Below are positions 7,827 to 16,366 of a stretch of 64,000 nucleotides of DNA, one piece after another. The position numbers and the translations under genes were made by a program. Source of the stretch: an uncultured Collinsella sp. (GTDB lineage Bacteria > Actinomycetota > Coriobacteriia > Coriobacteriales > Coriobacteriaceae); contig CATZLI010000005.1 in assembly GCA_958421275.1 (NCBI GenBank), positions 141,935 to 205,934 on the forward strand, given 5' to 3'. Under the pieces are notes generated by a model. That model was not told the origin of the DNA, searched no databases, and was given only the letters and a program-made list of their open reading frames with translations. Every line of letters starts with the position of its first letter. The stretch's first letter is position 1.

Positions 7827-8020
7827 GCGCTTACTTCCGACGTGCGCGCACATCTCGGCGCACCAGCTCGTGCCCACCTGTCCCAGACATTCCTCCCACT
7901 TTTGCGCCACTTTGTAGACCGTTCGGTCGCCTGTCTGCATGCGCGGGTATACTCAAATCGATAGATATGTCATGCAAGAGCGATGCGGGCTTAGCCCGTA
8001 TGATTCAAAAGGGGGCAGTG

Positions 8021-9082
8021 ATGGAGAGGATACTCGGCGTTAATCTCTCTGGCTGGTTTATTCCCGAGCCTTGGGTGACCCCGTCGCTATACGCGGCGAC
8101 CGGTGCATCCAACGCGGCCGAGCTGCAGGAGGCCATGGGCACCGCCGCCTATAACGAGCGCATGCGCCGTCATTACGAGACGTTTGTGAGCGAGGACGAT
8201 TTCCGTCGCATGGCGCAGATCGGTCTCAATGCCGTGCGTCTGCCGGTGCCCTGGTATGCCTTTGGCTCGCAGGAGTCCGATGCGTCCTACATCTCGGTTG
8301 TCGACTACATCGACCGTGCAATTGAGTGGGCTGCCAAGTACGACATCCGCGTGCTGCTTGATCTAGCAACTGTGCCCGGTGGCCAGGGCGATTCCAACGA
8401 TTCGCCCGCCACGCCAGAGGCTGTTGCCGAGTGGCATTCGTCCACTAACGGCCGTCATGTCGCACTCGACGTGCTCGAGCGCTTGGCTGATCGCTACGGC
8501 GAGGCCGAGAGCCTGCTGGGCATTGAGCTGCTGGATACGCCGCAGATGAGTGTCCGCAAGAGCCTCTTCACCATGACGGATGGCATTCCTGCTCACTACC
8601 TGCGCAATTTCTATCGCGATGCCTACGAGCTCGTCCGTTCGTATATGCCCGAGGATAAGATCGTCGTCTTCTCGTCGTCGGGGCATCCCAGCGAGTGGAA
8701 GCATTTTATGCGCGGCGCTAAGTACAAGAACGTCTACATGGACCTTCACCTGTACCATTACCGCGACGAGTATGCGCTCGATATCACGAGCCCCCGCGGG
8801 CTGACGACGGCGATTTCGCGTAACAAGCGCGAGCTTAAAGAAGCGATTTCGACTGGGTTCCCCGTGCTGGTGGGCGAATGGTCGGGCGCGGCGATCTTTG
8901 CCAACTCGTCGGTTACGCCCGAGGGCCGCAATGCCTACGAGCGCGTGTTTATCGCCAACCAACTGGCTTCGTTTGCACCGGCTGCCGGTTGGTTCTTCCA
9001 AACGTGGAAGACCGAGAAGCGCATTGCAGCATGGGACGCCCGCGCGGCGCTCGGTACGCTCGAGCGTGGCATGATTGAATAG
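8021..9082 (+). CDS. GH5-like exo-glucanase-family protein with altered catalytic site
   Basis: 353 residues from the ATG at 8021 (GGGGG five bases upstream). The open frame extends far upstream only through the hairpin array. It matches the GH5 exo-beta-1,3-glucanase pattern: GVNLSGWFIPEPWVTPSL at the N-terminus, GLNAVRLPVPWYAFG, HLYHY, and the nucleophile segment FPVLVGEWSGA. In this family the acid/base glutamate lies in an N-E-P motif. The equivalent site here reads GIELLDTP, so that glutamate is replaced by threonine. There is no signal peptide, so the protein is cytoplasmic. It may be a glycoside-binding or altered-mechanism member. rsmI follows six bases later. Confidence 0.85.
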   Translation: MERILGVNLSGWFIPEPWVTPSLYAATGASNAAELQEAMGTAAYNERMRRHYETFVSEDDFRRMAQIGLNAVRLPVPWYAFGSQESDASYISVVDYIDRAIEWAAKYDIRVLLDLATVPGGQGDSNDSPATPEAVAEWHSSTNGRHVALDVLERLADRYGEAESLLGIELLDTPQMSVRKSLFTMTDGIPAHYLRNFYRDAYELVRSYMPEDKIVVFSSSGHPSEWKHFMRGAKYKNVYMDLHLYHYRDEYALDITSPRGLTTAISRNKRELKEAISTGFPVLVGEWSGAAIFANSSVTPEGRNAYERVFIANQLASFAPAAGWFFQTWKTEKRIAAWDARAALGTLERGMIE

Positions 9083-9088
9083 GTTGAT

Positions 9089-9967
9089 ATGACGCAAAAC
9101 AGCGCCCATACGGGCAAACTCTATGTGGTCGGCACGCCCATCGGCAACCTGGGCGACCTGTCCCCGCGCGTTGGCGAGGCCTTTGCCGCCGCCGATGCCA
9201 TTTGCTGCGAAGACACGCGTGTGACGTCGAAGCTGCTGATGCACCTGGGCATTTCCAAGCCGCTTGTCCGTTGCGACGAGAATGTGATCGCCGGCCGCGC
9301 CGCCGGCCTGGTCGACCGTCTGCTGGCGGGGGAGACCCTCGCCTTTGCCTCGGACGCCGGCATGCCGAGCGTGTCCGATCCCGGCCAGGCGCTGGTCGAG
9401 GCGGCACGTGAGGCCGATGTGCCCGTCGAAGTTATTCCCGGGCCCTCTGCTTGCGTCACGGCGCTCGTTTCGTCCGGCATTCCCTGCGAGCATTTTTTCT
9501 TCGAGGGCTTTTTGGGCCGCAAGCACGGCGACCGCGTGCGCCGTTTGCAGCGCCTTGCCGTAGTGCCCGGCGCGCTCATCTTCTACGAGTCTCCACATCG
9601 CATCGTGGCGACGCTCGAGGCCGTGGCGGAGGTCTTTCCCCAGCGTGAGGTTGCCGTCTGCCGCGAACTCACCAAGCTGCACGAGGAGGTCTTGCGCGGG
9701 CCCGCTGCCCAGCTCGCCGAGGAGCTGCGTGCCCGCGGCGAGGTAAAGGGCGAGATTGCGCTGGTCATCGCGCCGCCGAGCGAGGACGAGGGGGACGGCA
9801 TCGTGCCGGTTGGCGCCGCGGCAGCGGATCCCGACGAGGCCCTGCGCGAGGATATCCGCGCCGCGCTCGAGGAGGGGGAGCCCGCCTCTGCTGTGGCCAA
9901 GCGCCTGTCTCAGAAGCATTCGCGCCGCAAGCGCGATGTCTATGCCATGGTGCTCGATATGCAATAG
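9089..9967 (+). CDS. rsmI: 16S rRNA (cytidine-1402-2'-O)-methyltransferase RsmI
   Basis: 292 residues. The N-terminus GKLYVVGTPIGNLGDLSPRV, the CCEDTRVTSKLL box, ASDAGMPSVSDPG and VIPGPSACVTALVSSGIP are the standard motifs of RsmI, a SAM-dependent tetrapyrrole-methylase-fold enzyme. It methylates the 2'-O of C1402 in the decoding centre of 16S rRNA. Length is close to the E. coli enzyme (286). A C-terminal helical domain with KRLSQKHSRRKRDVY closes the protein. It sits 69 bases upstream of metG and near rsmA, a common translation-gene neighbourhood. Confidence 0.96.
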   Translation: MTQNSAHTGKLYVVGTPIGNLGDLSPRVGEAFAAADAICCEDTRVTSKLLMHLGISKPLVRCDENVIAGRAAGLVDRLLAGETLAFASDAGMPSVSDPGQALVEAAREADVPVEVIPGPSACVTALVSSGIPCEHFFFEGFLGRKHGDRVRRLQRLAVVPGALIFYESPHRIVATLEAVAEVFPQREVAVCRELTKLHEEVLRGPAAQLAEELRARGEVKGEIALVIAPPSEDEGDGIVPVGAAAADPDEALREDIRAALEEGEPASAVAKRLSQKHSRRKRDVYAMVLDMQ

Positions 9968-10036
9968 ATGGAGGATATCCAGCCCTTGCGCTAGAATCAT
10001 CCCCTGTATGCAACGTTTTTCTGGAGGACAAACCCC

Positions 10037-11638
10037 ATGGATCAAAGCAAGCCTTCGTTCTTTATCACGACGCCCATCTACTACGTCAACGCCGATCCGC
10101 ACCTGGGCACGGCTTATTCCACCATCATCGCCGATGTTCAGGCTCGCTATCGCCGCTCCGCCGGCTATAACGTCAAGTTCCTGACCGGCATGGACGAGCA
10201 CGGCGAGAAGGTCGCCGAGGCCGCAGCCAAGCATGGCATGACGCCGCAGGAGTGGACCGACAGCCAGGCCCCGCACTTCAAGGAGCTTTGGAGCAAGCTC
10301 GAGATTTCCAACGACGACTTCATCCGTACCACCGAGCCGCGCCAGCATCATGCCGTGCAGTACCTGTGGGAGCGCATGAAGGAGTCCGGTTACCTGTATA
10401 AGGGCAGCTACGACGGCTGGTATTGCGTGCCTGACGAGACCTACTTCACCGATACGCAGGTCCAGAAGGGCGACGAGGAGTACGGCAGCGTCGGCCAGCA
10501 CCTGTGCCCCGACTGCCACCGTCCGCTTGAGCGCGTGCAGGAGGAGTCCTACTTCTTTAAGCTTTCCGCTTTCCAGGACAAGCTGCTCAAGCTCTATGAC
10601 GAGCACCCCGACTTTGTCGAGCCTGCGTTCCGCATGAACGAGGTGCGCAGCTTTGTCGAGGGCGGCCTTAACGACCTTTCCGTGAGCCGCACGAGCTTTG
10701 ACTGGGGCATTCAGGTCCCGTTTGACGAGGGTCACGTGACCTACGTGTGGTTCGATGCGCTGCTCAACTATATGACGGCCGTCGGCTACGGTGTCGACAC
10801 CGACGAGGCGCGTGCCGAGCTGGCCTATCGCTGGCCTGCGCAGTTCCACATCGTGGGTAAGGACATCATCCGCTTCCACTGCGTCATTTGGCCCGCCATG
10901 CTCATGGCCATCGGCGAGGCTCTGCCCGAGCATGTCTTTGCCCACGGCTTCCTGACCGTGCGCAATGCCGAGACCGGCAAGGCCGAGAAGATGTCCAAGA
11001 GCCGCGGCAATGCCATCGCTCCGCAGGACGTTATCGACATGTTGGGCGTCGAGGGCTATCGCTACTACTTTATGACCGACGTCGTCCCCGGTACCGACGG
11101 TGCCATCAGCTTCGATCGCATGGAGCAGGTCTACAACGCCGACCTGGCCAACAGCTGGGGCAACCTGATCTCGCGTTCGCTCAACATGAGCGGCAAGTAC
11201 TTTGACGGTTGCGCGCCCGCCAAGCCCGCGTCGTTCGATGCGTTCGACAACCCGCTGGCAAAGATCGCCGATGGCCTGGTCGAGCGCTACATGGCCAAGA
11301 TGGACGTGCTCGATTACGGTGGAGCTAAGGACGAGGTCATGGAGCTCATCCACGCCGCCAACCACTACATCGAGGACTCCGAGCCTTGGGCACTTGCCAA
11401 GGACGAGGCCAAGGCTGACGAGCTGGCGTTTGTGATCTACAACCTGCTCGAGGCCATCCGCATTGCCGCTCACCTGCTGATGCCGCTCATGCCCCAGACT
11501 TCTGCCGAGGCTCTGCGCCGCCTGTCCTGCGAGGACGAGGCCGCGAGCGACGATCTCAAGGGCATTTGCGCTTGGGGCCTGCTTGCTGGTGGTCAACCCG
11601 TCGAGAAGGGCGATCCGCTGTTCCCGCGTCTGGGCTAA
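10037..11638 (+). CDS. metG: Methionyl-tRNA synthetase, short form
   Basis: 533 residues, ATG preceded by CTGGAGGAC. A class I synthetase: the HIGH-type motif reads ADPHLGTAYSTI, the second signature is EKMSKSRGNAI near residue 315, and a single zinc-knuckle-like CPDC pair lies near residue 157. It charges tRNA-Met in the cytoplasm. It lacks the C-terminal tRNA-binding dimerisation domain found in the 670-residue E. coli enzyme, as in many Actinobacteria. It is followed by a terminator and then rsmA and tatD, the usual metG-tatD-rsmA grouping with the last two reversed. Confidence 0.97.
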   Translation: MDQSKPSFFITTPIYYVNADPHLGTAYSTIIADVQARYRRSAGYNVKFLTGMDEHGEKVAEAAAKHGMTPQEWTDSQAPHFKELWSKLEISNDDFIRTTEPRQHHAVQYLWERMKESGYLYKGSYDGWYCVPDETYFTDTQVQKGDEEYGSVGQHLCPDCHRPLERVQEESYFFKLSAFQDKLLKLYDEHPDFVEPAFRMNEVRSFVEGGLNDLSVSRTSFDWGIQVPFDEGHVTYVWFDALLNYMTAVGYGVDTDEARAELAYRWPAQFHIVGKDIIRFHCVIWPAMLMAIGEALPEHVFAHGFLTVRNAETGKAEKMSKSRGNAIAPQDVIDMLGVEGYRYYFMTDVVPGTDGAISFDRMEQVYNADLANSWGNLISRSLNMSGKYFDGCAPAKPASFDAFDNPLAKIADGLVERYMAKMDVLDYGGAKDEVMELIHAANHYIEDSEPWALAKDEAKADELAFVIYNLLEAIRIAAHLLMPLMPQTSAEALRRLSCEDEAASDDLKGICAWGLLAGGQPVEKGDPLFPRLG

Positions 11639-11679
11639 GCCGCTGCGCGCCATATCGGCAATTTGCTGTTTAGCTGTAA

Positions 11680-11710
11680 GGGCATGGCCGCAACGGTCCA
11701 TGCCCTTTTG
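11680..11710 (+). terminator. Terminator downstream of metG
   Basis: AAGGGCATGG and CCATGCCCTT arms with a ten-base loop, followed by TTTTG and a further T-rich run. Confidence 0.75.
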
Positions 11711-11745
11711 CTTTACGATGCAGCCACCATGTTAAGGAGGCAACC

Positions 11746-12606
11746 ATGACAACTTCGCCTTTGGCAAACCCCACGGCAACTAGGGAGCTGCTAGAGGAGT
11801 TTGGCCTTGCGACCAAGCATCGCCTGGGCCAGAACTTCCTGATCGACAACCATGTGATCGAACGTATCTGTGAGCTCGCTGAGCTTGCGGGCGATGAGCG
11901 CGTGCTCGAGGTCGGCCCGGGTTGCGGCACGCTGACGTTGGCCCTGCTGCAGGAGGCGGCGTGCGTTACGTCGATTGAGGCAGATCCCGAGCTCGAGCCG
12001 GTGCTCGATGCTCACGCCGCTGACTATGCCAACTTCCGCTTTATCATGGGCGACGCGCTCAAAGTGACGCCGGAGCAGATTGAGCAGGCCGCCGGTGGTG
12101 AACCCACGGTGTTTGTCGCGAACTTGCCCTATAACGTGGCGGCGACAATCATCCTGCAGTTCTTCCAGACGATGCCCGCGCTCAAGCGCGCCGTCGTCAT
12201 GGTGCAAAAGGAGGTTGCCGATCGTATTGCCGCAACGCCGGGCAACAAGACCTATGGCGGCTACACGACAAAGCTCGGCCTGTATGCGCAGGTTACGGGT
12301 CGCTTTGAGGTGCCGCCGCGTTGCTTTATGCCGGCGCCGCACGTGGACTCGGCCGTCGTGCGTATCGACCGTGTTGACGGCGTGGTGCCCGAAGGACTCG
12401 ACCGCGAGTTTGTGGCCCGCGTGATTGATGCTGCATTTGCTCAGCGTCGCAAGACCATTCGCAACTCCATGAGCGCCAACGGCTTTGCCAAGGACGTGCT
12501 CGATGCCGCCTTTGAGGCTTGCGGTATCGCATCCACCACGCGCGCCGAAACGCTTGATGTTGCCGACTTTGTCCGCCTGGCCCAGGAGCTAATCCATGAC
12601 GCTTAA
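11746..12606 (+). CDS. rsmA: 16S rRNA dimethyladenosine transferase RsmA (KsgA)
   Basis: 286 residues, with AAGGAGG before the ATG. Motifs: HRLGQNFLIDNHV near residue 25, the SAM-binding VLEVGPGCGTLTLALLQ, and the NLPYN catalytic motif near residue 128. It dimethylates A1518 and A1519 of 16S rRNA during late 30S assembly. tatD starts within its last codons (11-base overlap), so the two are co-translated. Confidence 0.97.
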   Translation: MTTSPLANPTATRELLEEFGLATKHRLGQNFLIDNHVIERICELAELAGDERVLEVGPGCGTLTLALLQEAACVTSIEADPELEPVLDAHAADYANFRFIMGDALKVTPEQIEQAAGGEPTVFVANLPYNVAATIILQFFQTMPALKRAVVMVQKEVADRIAATPGNKTYGGYTTKLGLYAQVTGRFEVPPRCFMPAPHVDSAVVRIDRVDGVVPEGLDREFVARVIDAAFAQRRKTIRNSMSANGFAKDVLDAAFEACGIASTTRAETLDVADFVRLAQELIHDA

Positions 12607-13513
12607 TGCCGAACGCGTGACGTTTACCAAGAAAAAGAAGACGGTTGCTTGTCCCGTGCCCTTGGCGCCGCTTGCCGACACGCATGCGCATCTGCTTTCG
12701 TTTTGGGGCAAAGAAGTGCCCGAGACGCTCGTGCGCGCCAAAGCCGCGGGCGTCGACCTGTTGGTGACGATGCTCGACCCCATCGCTGACAAACGTAGCG
12801 TGACGGACTATAGCGACTGGCTCGTGCGCGAAATTCTGCCGATGCAGGATATCCCGGAGATCAAGTATCTTGCCGGCGTGCATCCGTATGGCGCACCGGA
12901 CTATACCGACGACGTTCACGCACAGGTCGTTGCCGCGCTCGATGATTCCTTATGCGCCGGTATTGGCGAAATCGGCCTGGACTACCACATGGACTATGAC
13001 GACGATATCGCGCCGGCACCCCATAACGTGCAGATTGACTGCATGGCGCGTCAGCTCGAGCTTGCCGTGTGCCGTAACGTGCCGGTGGAGCTGCATCTGC
13101 GCCACGAGGACACGGACCATGAGCGCACCTCGCACGTTGATGCGTACAACGTGCTTCGTGAGGTGGGCGTGCCCCAGGCCGGTTGTGTGCTGCACTGCTT
13201 TGGCGAGGACCGCGCCACGATGGAGCGCTTTGTGGAGCTGGGCTGCTATATCGCCTATGGTGGTGCGGCCACCTTTAAGCGCAACGACGACGTGCGCGAG
13301 GCATTTGCGGCAACCCCACTCGATCGAATTTTGTTCGAGACGGATTGCCCGTATATGGCTCCGGAGCCCATCCGCGGTCTTGAATGCGAGCCCGCAATGA
13401 TCTCCATTACGGCAAACGCGCTGGTTAACGACCGTGTCGATCGTACCGGCGAGGATGCTGAGGCAATCGCGCAAGCCGCTTGGGAAAATGCCTGCAAACT
13501 TTTTCAAAAATAG
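12596..13513 (+). CDS. tatD: TatD-family metal-dependent hydrolase
   Basis: 305 residues. Metal ligands appear in LADTHAHL (residues about 24-31), GEIGLDYHMD, the VELHLRHED strand, and FETDCPYMAPEP with the final aspartate. TatD proteins are TIM-barrel enzymes with 3'-5' DNase or deacylase activity. The N-terminus has about 22 extra residues including a KKKK run compared with usual TatD starts. The ATG used overlaps rsmA, and there is no good internal start. The protein is longer than the 260-residue norm because of this and an acidic insertion near residue 135. Confidence 0.93.
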   Translation: MTLNAERVTFTKKKKTVACPVPLAPLADTHAHLLSFWGKEVPETLVRAKAAGVDLLVTMLDPIADKRSVTDYSDWLVREILPMQDIPEIKYLAGVHPYGAPDYTDDVHAQVVAALDDSLCAGIGEIGLDYHMDYDDDIAPAPHNVQIDCMARQLELAVCRNVPVELHLRHEDTDHERTSHVDAYNVLREVGVPQAGCVLHCFGEDRATMERFVELGCYIAYGGAATFKRNDDVREAFAATPLDRILFETDCPYMAPEPIRGLECEPAMISITANALVNDRVDRTGEDAEAIAQAAWENACKLFQK

Positions 13514-13516
13514 TTC

Positions 13517-13545
13517 TTGCGTTCGCGGTGGCGCTCCGTTATTCT
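13517..13545 (+). promoter_or_regulatory. Promoter of tRNA-Leu
   Basis: TTGCGT (13517-13522) and TATTCT (13540-13545) with a 17-base spacer, ending 11 bases before the tRNA. Confidence 0.65.
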
Positions 13546-13556
13546 AATTCCTGCAC

Positions 13557-13640
13557 GCGGGCGTGGCGGAATTGGCAGACGCGTACGGTTCAGGTCCGTA
13601 TGGGGGCAACCCCATGAAGGTTCAAGTCCTTTCGCCCGCA
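13557..13640 (+). tRNA. tRNA-Leu (CAG)
   Basis: Class II tRNA: acceptor GCGGGCG/CGCCCGC, anticodon CAG in loop TTCAGGT, long variable arm TGGGGGCAACCCCA, T-loop TTCAAGT, discriminator A, and an encoded CCA at 13641-13643. The 3' half and terminator are repeated at 13815-13878. Confidence 0.96.
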
Positions 13641-13654
13641 CCATTAAATGAAAG

Positions 13655-13679
13655 AGCTCCCAGCAATGGGGGCTTTTTT
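13655..13679 (+). terminator. Terminator of tRNA-Leu
   Basis: AGCTCCC and GGGGGCT arms, six-base loop, then a run of six T. A second copy ends the duplicated tail near 13867. Confidence 0.8.
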
Positions 13680-13689
13680 GTTATGGGCC

Positions 13690-13814
13690 CATCGCGGGGA
13701 CTTGAACCTGCGAAGGAGCGAGCGTAAAGAAAGCGCGGAGCGTTTTTAGCGAGCTGGCGAGGACGCCGGCAGGCGGCCGAAGCCGGTGTGGATCCGCGAA
13801 GCGGATACGCGGAC
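13690..13814 (+). repeat. tRNA-tail-associated structured element, Leu copy
   Basis: 125 bases between two copies of the tRNA-Leu tail. It starts with GGACTTGAACCT (13698-13709), the exact reverse complement of the T-arm core of this tRNA, including its unusual TTCAAGT loop. Then hairpins: CCT/AGG with a GCGA loop; an AGC..GC / GC..GCT stem with an internal GA/AG pair enclosing AGCGC/GCGTT; CGCC/GGCG with a GGCA loop; and GTGT..ATCCGC/GCGGAT..ACGC with a GAA loop. GGAC near its start can pair with GTCC at the start of the second tail. Confidence 0.82.
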
Positions 13815-13878
13815 GTCCTTTCGCCCGCACCATTGAATGAAAGAGCTCCCAGCAATGGGGGCTTTTTTGTTATGGGCC
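13815..13878 (+). repeat. Duplicated tRNA-Leu 3' half and terminator
   Basis: 64-bp direct repeat of 13626-13689 with one mismatch (ATTGAATG for ATTAAATG). It begins inside the T-loop and includes acceptor strand, CCA, terminator and the following TTATGGGCC. Confidence 0.9.
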
Positions 13879-13949
13879 TCTTGTTGATGTCACGTTGCTG
13901 CTTCGTGCGGGTATCCTAATGCCAACGTGTGCCTATCAGAGGAGAGACC

Positions 13950-14888
13950 ATGCTGTTGTCCGGTATCATCGCCGCCCTTACCAGCCTTTTGATTCCCATC
14001 ATCATTCTGTTGCTGCTGCTTCCCAACGCCTGCTATGTCGTTGAACAACAGCATGCCGTGATCATCGAGCGCCTGGGTAAGTTCAATCGCATCGTCAACG
14101 CGGGCTTCCACATGAAGGTGCCCGTGATCGACCGCAAGGCCGCCACGGTGAGCCTGCGAACCATGAAAAACGGTTTTGGCATCGACGTTAAGACCCAGGA
14201 CAACGTGACCATCGGCCTTGAGGTTTCTGCTCAGTACCACGTGAGCTATGACATGGGCGCCGGCCCGGCAGATTCGGGTATCTACAAGAGCTACTACATG
14301 CTGCAGGAGCCCGTCGATCAGATGCGCGATTTCATCACCGATGCCCTACGCTCTTCCATCCCCGTCTACACGCTCGATGAGGTCTTTGCCAAGAAGGATG
14401 ACATCGCCAAGGACGTTAATGCCACCGTGTCCGAGCAGATGGCTGCCTACGGCTTCACCCTCGTGTCGACACTCATCACCAAGATCGCGCTGCCGACCGA
14501 GGTCGAGAACTCCATGAACGACATCAACGCCGCCCAGCGCAAGCGCGCTGCTGCACAGGAGCTCGCCGAGGCCGACCGCATCAAGCGCGTCACCGAGGCG
14601 ACCGCCGAGGCCGAGGCGATGGAAAAGGCGGGCGAAGGCATCGCTAACCAGCGCAAGGCCATCGCGCTGGGCATCAAGGATTCGCTCGAGATCATCCAGG
14701 AGACGGGTGTCGGCAACGACGAGGCCAACCAGCTGTTCATGTTTACGCAGTGGTCCGAGATGATGACGGAGTTCGCTCGTACGGGTAAAACCTCGACGGT
14801 CGTGCTGCCGAGCGATTTCTCGCAGTCGGCCTCGATGTTCGAGCAGATGCTGACTGCCGGCAAAGTTCAAAACGATTCGAAGGAGTAG
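13950..14888 (+). CDS. SPFH-domain (stomatin/HflK-like) membrane protein
   Basis: 312 residues from the ATG at 13950, which has AGAGGAGAG five bases upstream; an ATG seven codons earlier lacks a site. An N-terminal membrane helix (LIPIIILLLLLPNACYVV) is followed by an SPFH/band-7 domain (EQQHAVIIERLGKFNRIVNA) and a C-terminal alanine/glutamate-rich coiled coil near residues 190-235. The protein resembles QmcA and hypersensitive-induced-reaction proteins, which form large membrane-bound ring assemblies. No NfeD partner is adjacent. rlmH starts seven bases after the stop. Confidence 0.92.
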   Translation: MLLSGIIAALTSLLIPIIILLLLLPNACYVVEQQHAVIIERLGKFNRIVNAGFHMKVPVIDRKAATVSLRTMKNGFGIDVKTQDNVTIGLEVSAQYHVSYDMGAGPADSGIYKSYYMLQEPVDQMRDFITDALRSSIPVYTLDEVFAKKDDIAKDVNATVSEQMAAYGFTLVSTLITKIALPTEVENSMNDINAAQRKRAAAQELAEADRIKRVTEATAEAEAMEKAGEGIANQRKAIALGIKDSLEIIQETGVGNDEANQLFMFTQWSEMMTEFARTGKTSTVVLPSDFSQSASMFEQMLTAGKVQNDSKE

Positions 14889-14894
14889 ACGCGC

Positions 14895-15365
14895 GTGAAA
14901 TACACCGTTGTATGCGTCGGTAAGCTCAAAGAGCGTTTTTGGAAGGATGCCTGCGCTGAGTACACCAAGCGCCTAGGTGCCTATGCCAAGGTGGATATCC
15001 GCGAGGTGGCCGATATCGACCCGGCTAAGGCGGGCGGCGTGGATGCCGCGCGCGACAAGGAGGGGGCGGCGATTCTTGCAACCCTGCCGCCTCGAGCGCA
15101 TGTGATCTTGCTGGCCATTGAGGGCAAAGAGCGCTCAAGCGAGGAGCTTTCGGCGCGGCTCGATGATCTTATGCTGCGTGGTAACAGCGACATCGCCTTT
15201 GTGATTGGCGGATCGGACGGCGTGAGCGATGATGTGCGCGCACGAGCCGACGAGATGCTCAGCTTTGGACGCATTACCTTGCCGCATAACTTGGCGCGCG
15301 TGGTGCTGCTGGAGCAAATCTACCGCGCCTGCAAGATCAGCCGTGGCGAGCCGTATCACAAATAG
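14895..15365 (+). CDS. rlmH: 23S rRNA (pseudouridine-1915-N3)-methyltransferase RlmH
   Basis: 156 residues, the standard length. The SPOUT-fold signature is complete: VILLAIEGKE, IAFVIGGSDGVSD, then ITLPHNLARVVLLEQIYRAC and the C-terminal RGEPYHK that completes the active site. It methylates pseudouridine 1915 in helix 69 of 23S rRNA on intact ribosomes. It lies directly behind the SPFH gene and probably shares its transcript. Confidence 0.97.
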   Translation: MKYTVVCVGKLKERFWKDACAEYTKRLGAYAKVDIREVADIDPAKAGGVDAARDKEGAAILATLPPRAHVILLAIEGKERSSEELSARLDDLMLRGNSDIAFVIGGSDGVSDDVRARADEMLSFGRITLPHNLARVVLLEQIYRACKISRGEPYHK

Positions 15366-15438
15366 GTCGGCAATACGAAACAATGCCGTGGGACAATAGC
15401 CTTCGTTTTGAAGAACGTGTCTGAAAGGACTATGAGAT

Positions 15439-16209
15439 ATGAAGATTGGATTTGTCGGCTTTGGCAATATGGCGAGCGCTATGGCCGATGGCTGGATCGC
15501 CGCCGGTGTGGCTGCGAGCGATATGTGCGCCTGCGCGGGCCACTACGACGCCTTGGTTGAGCGCTGTGAGGCGCGTGGGATGGTTGCCTGTCGTGATGCG
15601 GCGGAGGTTGTCGCCGCATCCGATATCGTGGTTGCTGCGGTCAAGCCATACATGATCGAGAAGGTCTTCGCTCCGCTCAAAGACACCCTTGCTGACAAGG
15701 TTGTCCTTTCGGTCGCCTGGACTTGGGATAGTGCCAAGTGGGAACAGGTCCTGCCGGGTGTCGCGCACATCTCGACGGTGCCCAACACACCGGTTTCGGT
15801 GGGCGAAGGCGTCATCGCCTGCGAGAAGTCCTCTACACTCAACGACGAGCAACGTGCCGTGGTGCTCGACCTGCTCGGTAAGCTTGGCACCGTCGTCGAG
15901 CTCGACACGAGCCTGCTGTTTGTGGGCGGCACCGTGGGCGGTTGCGCCCCGGCATTTGTTGCCATGGCGATTGAGGCCCTCGGCGACGCGGCCGTCAAGC
16001 ACGGCATTCCGCGCGCCGATGCCTATCGCATTGTGAGCCAGATGGTGCTGGGCACGGCAAAGCTGCAGCTTGCGACTGGTCAGCATCCTGCGGCGATGAA
16101 GGATGCCGTATGCTCGCCCGGCGGTGCCACCATCAAGGGCGTCGTCGCGCTTGAGGACGCCGGCATGCGCAGCGCCCTGGTCAAGGCCATCGACGCCACC
16201 CTCCAGTAA
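15439..16209 (+). CDS. proC: Pyrroline-5-carboxylate reductase
   Basis: 256 residues. The N-terminal Rossmann motif KIGFVGFGNMASAMADG binds NAD(P)H, AVKPYMI follows the second half of that domain, and the C-terminal dimerisation domain carries the family signature around KDAVCSPGGATIKGVVALED. It performs the last step of proline synthesis. No proA or proB lies nearby. AAAGGAC precedes the ATG. A long intergenic foldback follows the gene. Confidence 0.95.
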   Translation: MKIGFVGFGNMASAMADGWIAAGVAASDMCACAGHYDALVERCEARGMVACRDAAEVVAASDIVVAAVKPYMIEKVFAPLKDTLADKVVLSVAWTWDSAKWEQVLPGVAHISTVPNTPVSVGEGVIACEKSSTLNDEQRAVVLDLLGKLGTVVELDTSLLFVGGTVGGCAPAFVAMAIEALGDAAVKHGIPRADAYRIVSQMVLGTAKLQLATGQHPAAMKDAVCSPGGATIKGVVALEDAGMRSALVKAIDATLQ

Positions 16210-16221
16210 AACCCGCCATTT

Positions 16222-16356
16222 AGGGACAGGTTTATTTTGGCAGGTTTTTCCTGCGGCTTTATCTCTATAGCAAAAAGCGCCCCGCAACTGGCTCAATTCC
16301 AGTTGCGGGGCGATTGCGTTTGCCCAGATAAAACCGACCAAAATAAACCTGTCCCT
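16222..16356. repeat. Nested long foldback between proC and a small gene
   Basis: Perfect 19-bp outer arms (16222-16240 and 16338-16356, beginning AGGGACAGGTTTATTTTGG). They enclose a small GCAGG/CCTGC hairpin (16240-16254) and a 14-bp-arm hairpin (16278-16312, CGCCCCGCAACTGG and its complement). It sits between convergent genes, so it may serve as a two-way terminator, but it lacks a clear T-run on the plus side. Confidence 0.75.
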
Positions 16357-16366
16357 TTCTGGCAGG

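Noticed and set aside
7545..7964. Open frames through the hairpin array ahead of the GH5-like gene
   Set aside because: They encode repeated hairpin sequence; the GH5 similarity begins only at 8021, where a ribosome site is present.
8363..11701. 1112-residue open frame on the minus strand
   Set aside because: Exact antisense of rsmI and metG, both with full family motifs. Long antisense frames are expected from biased third-position GC.
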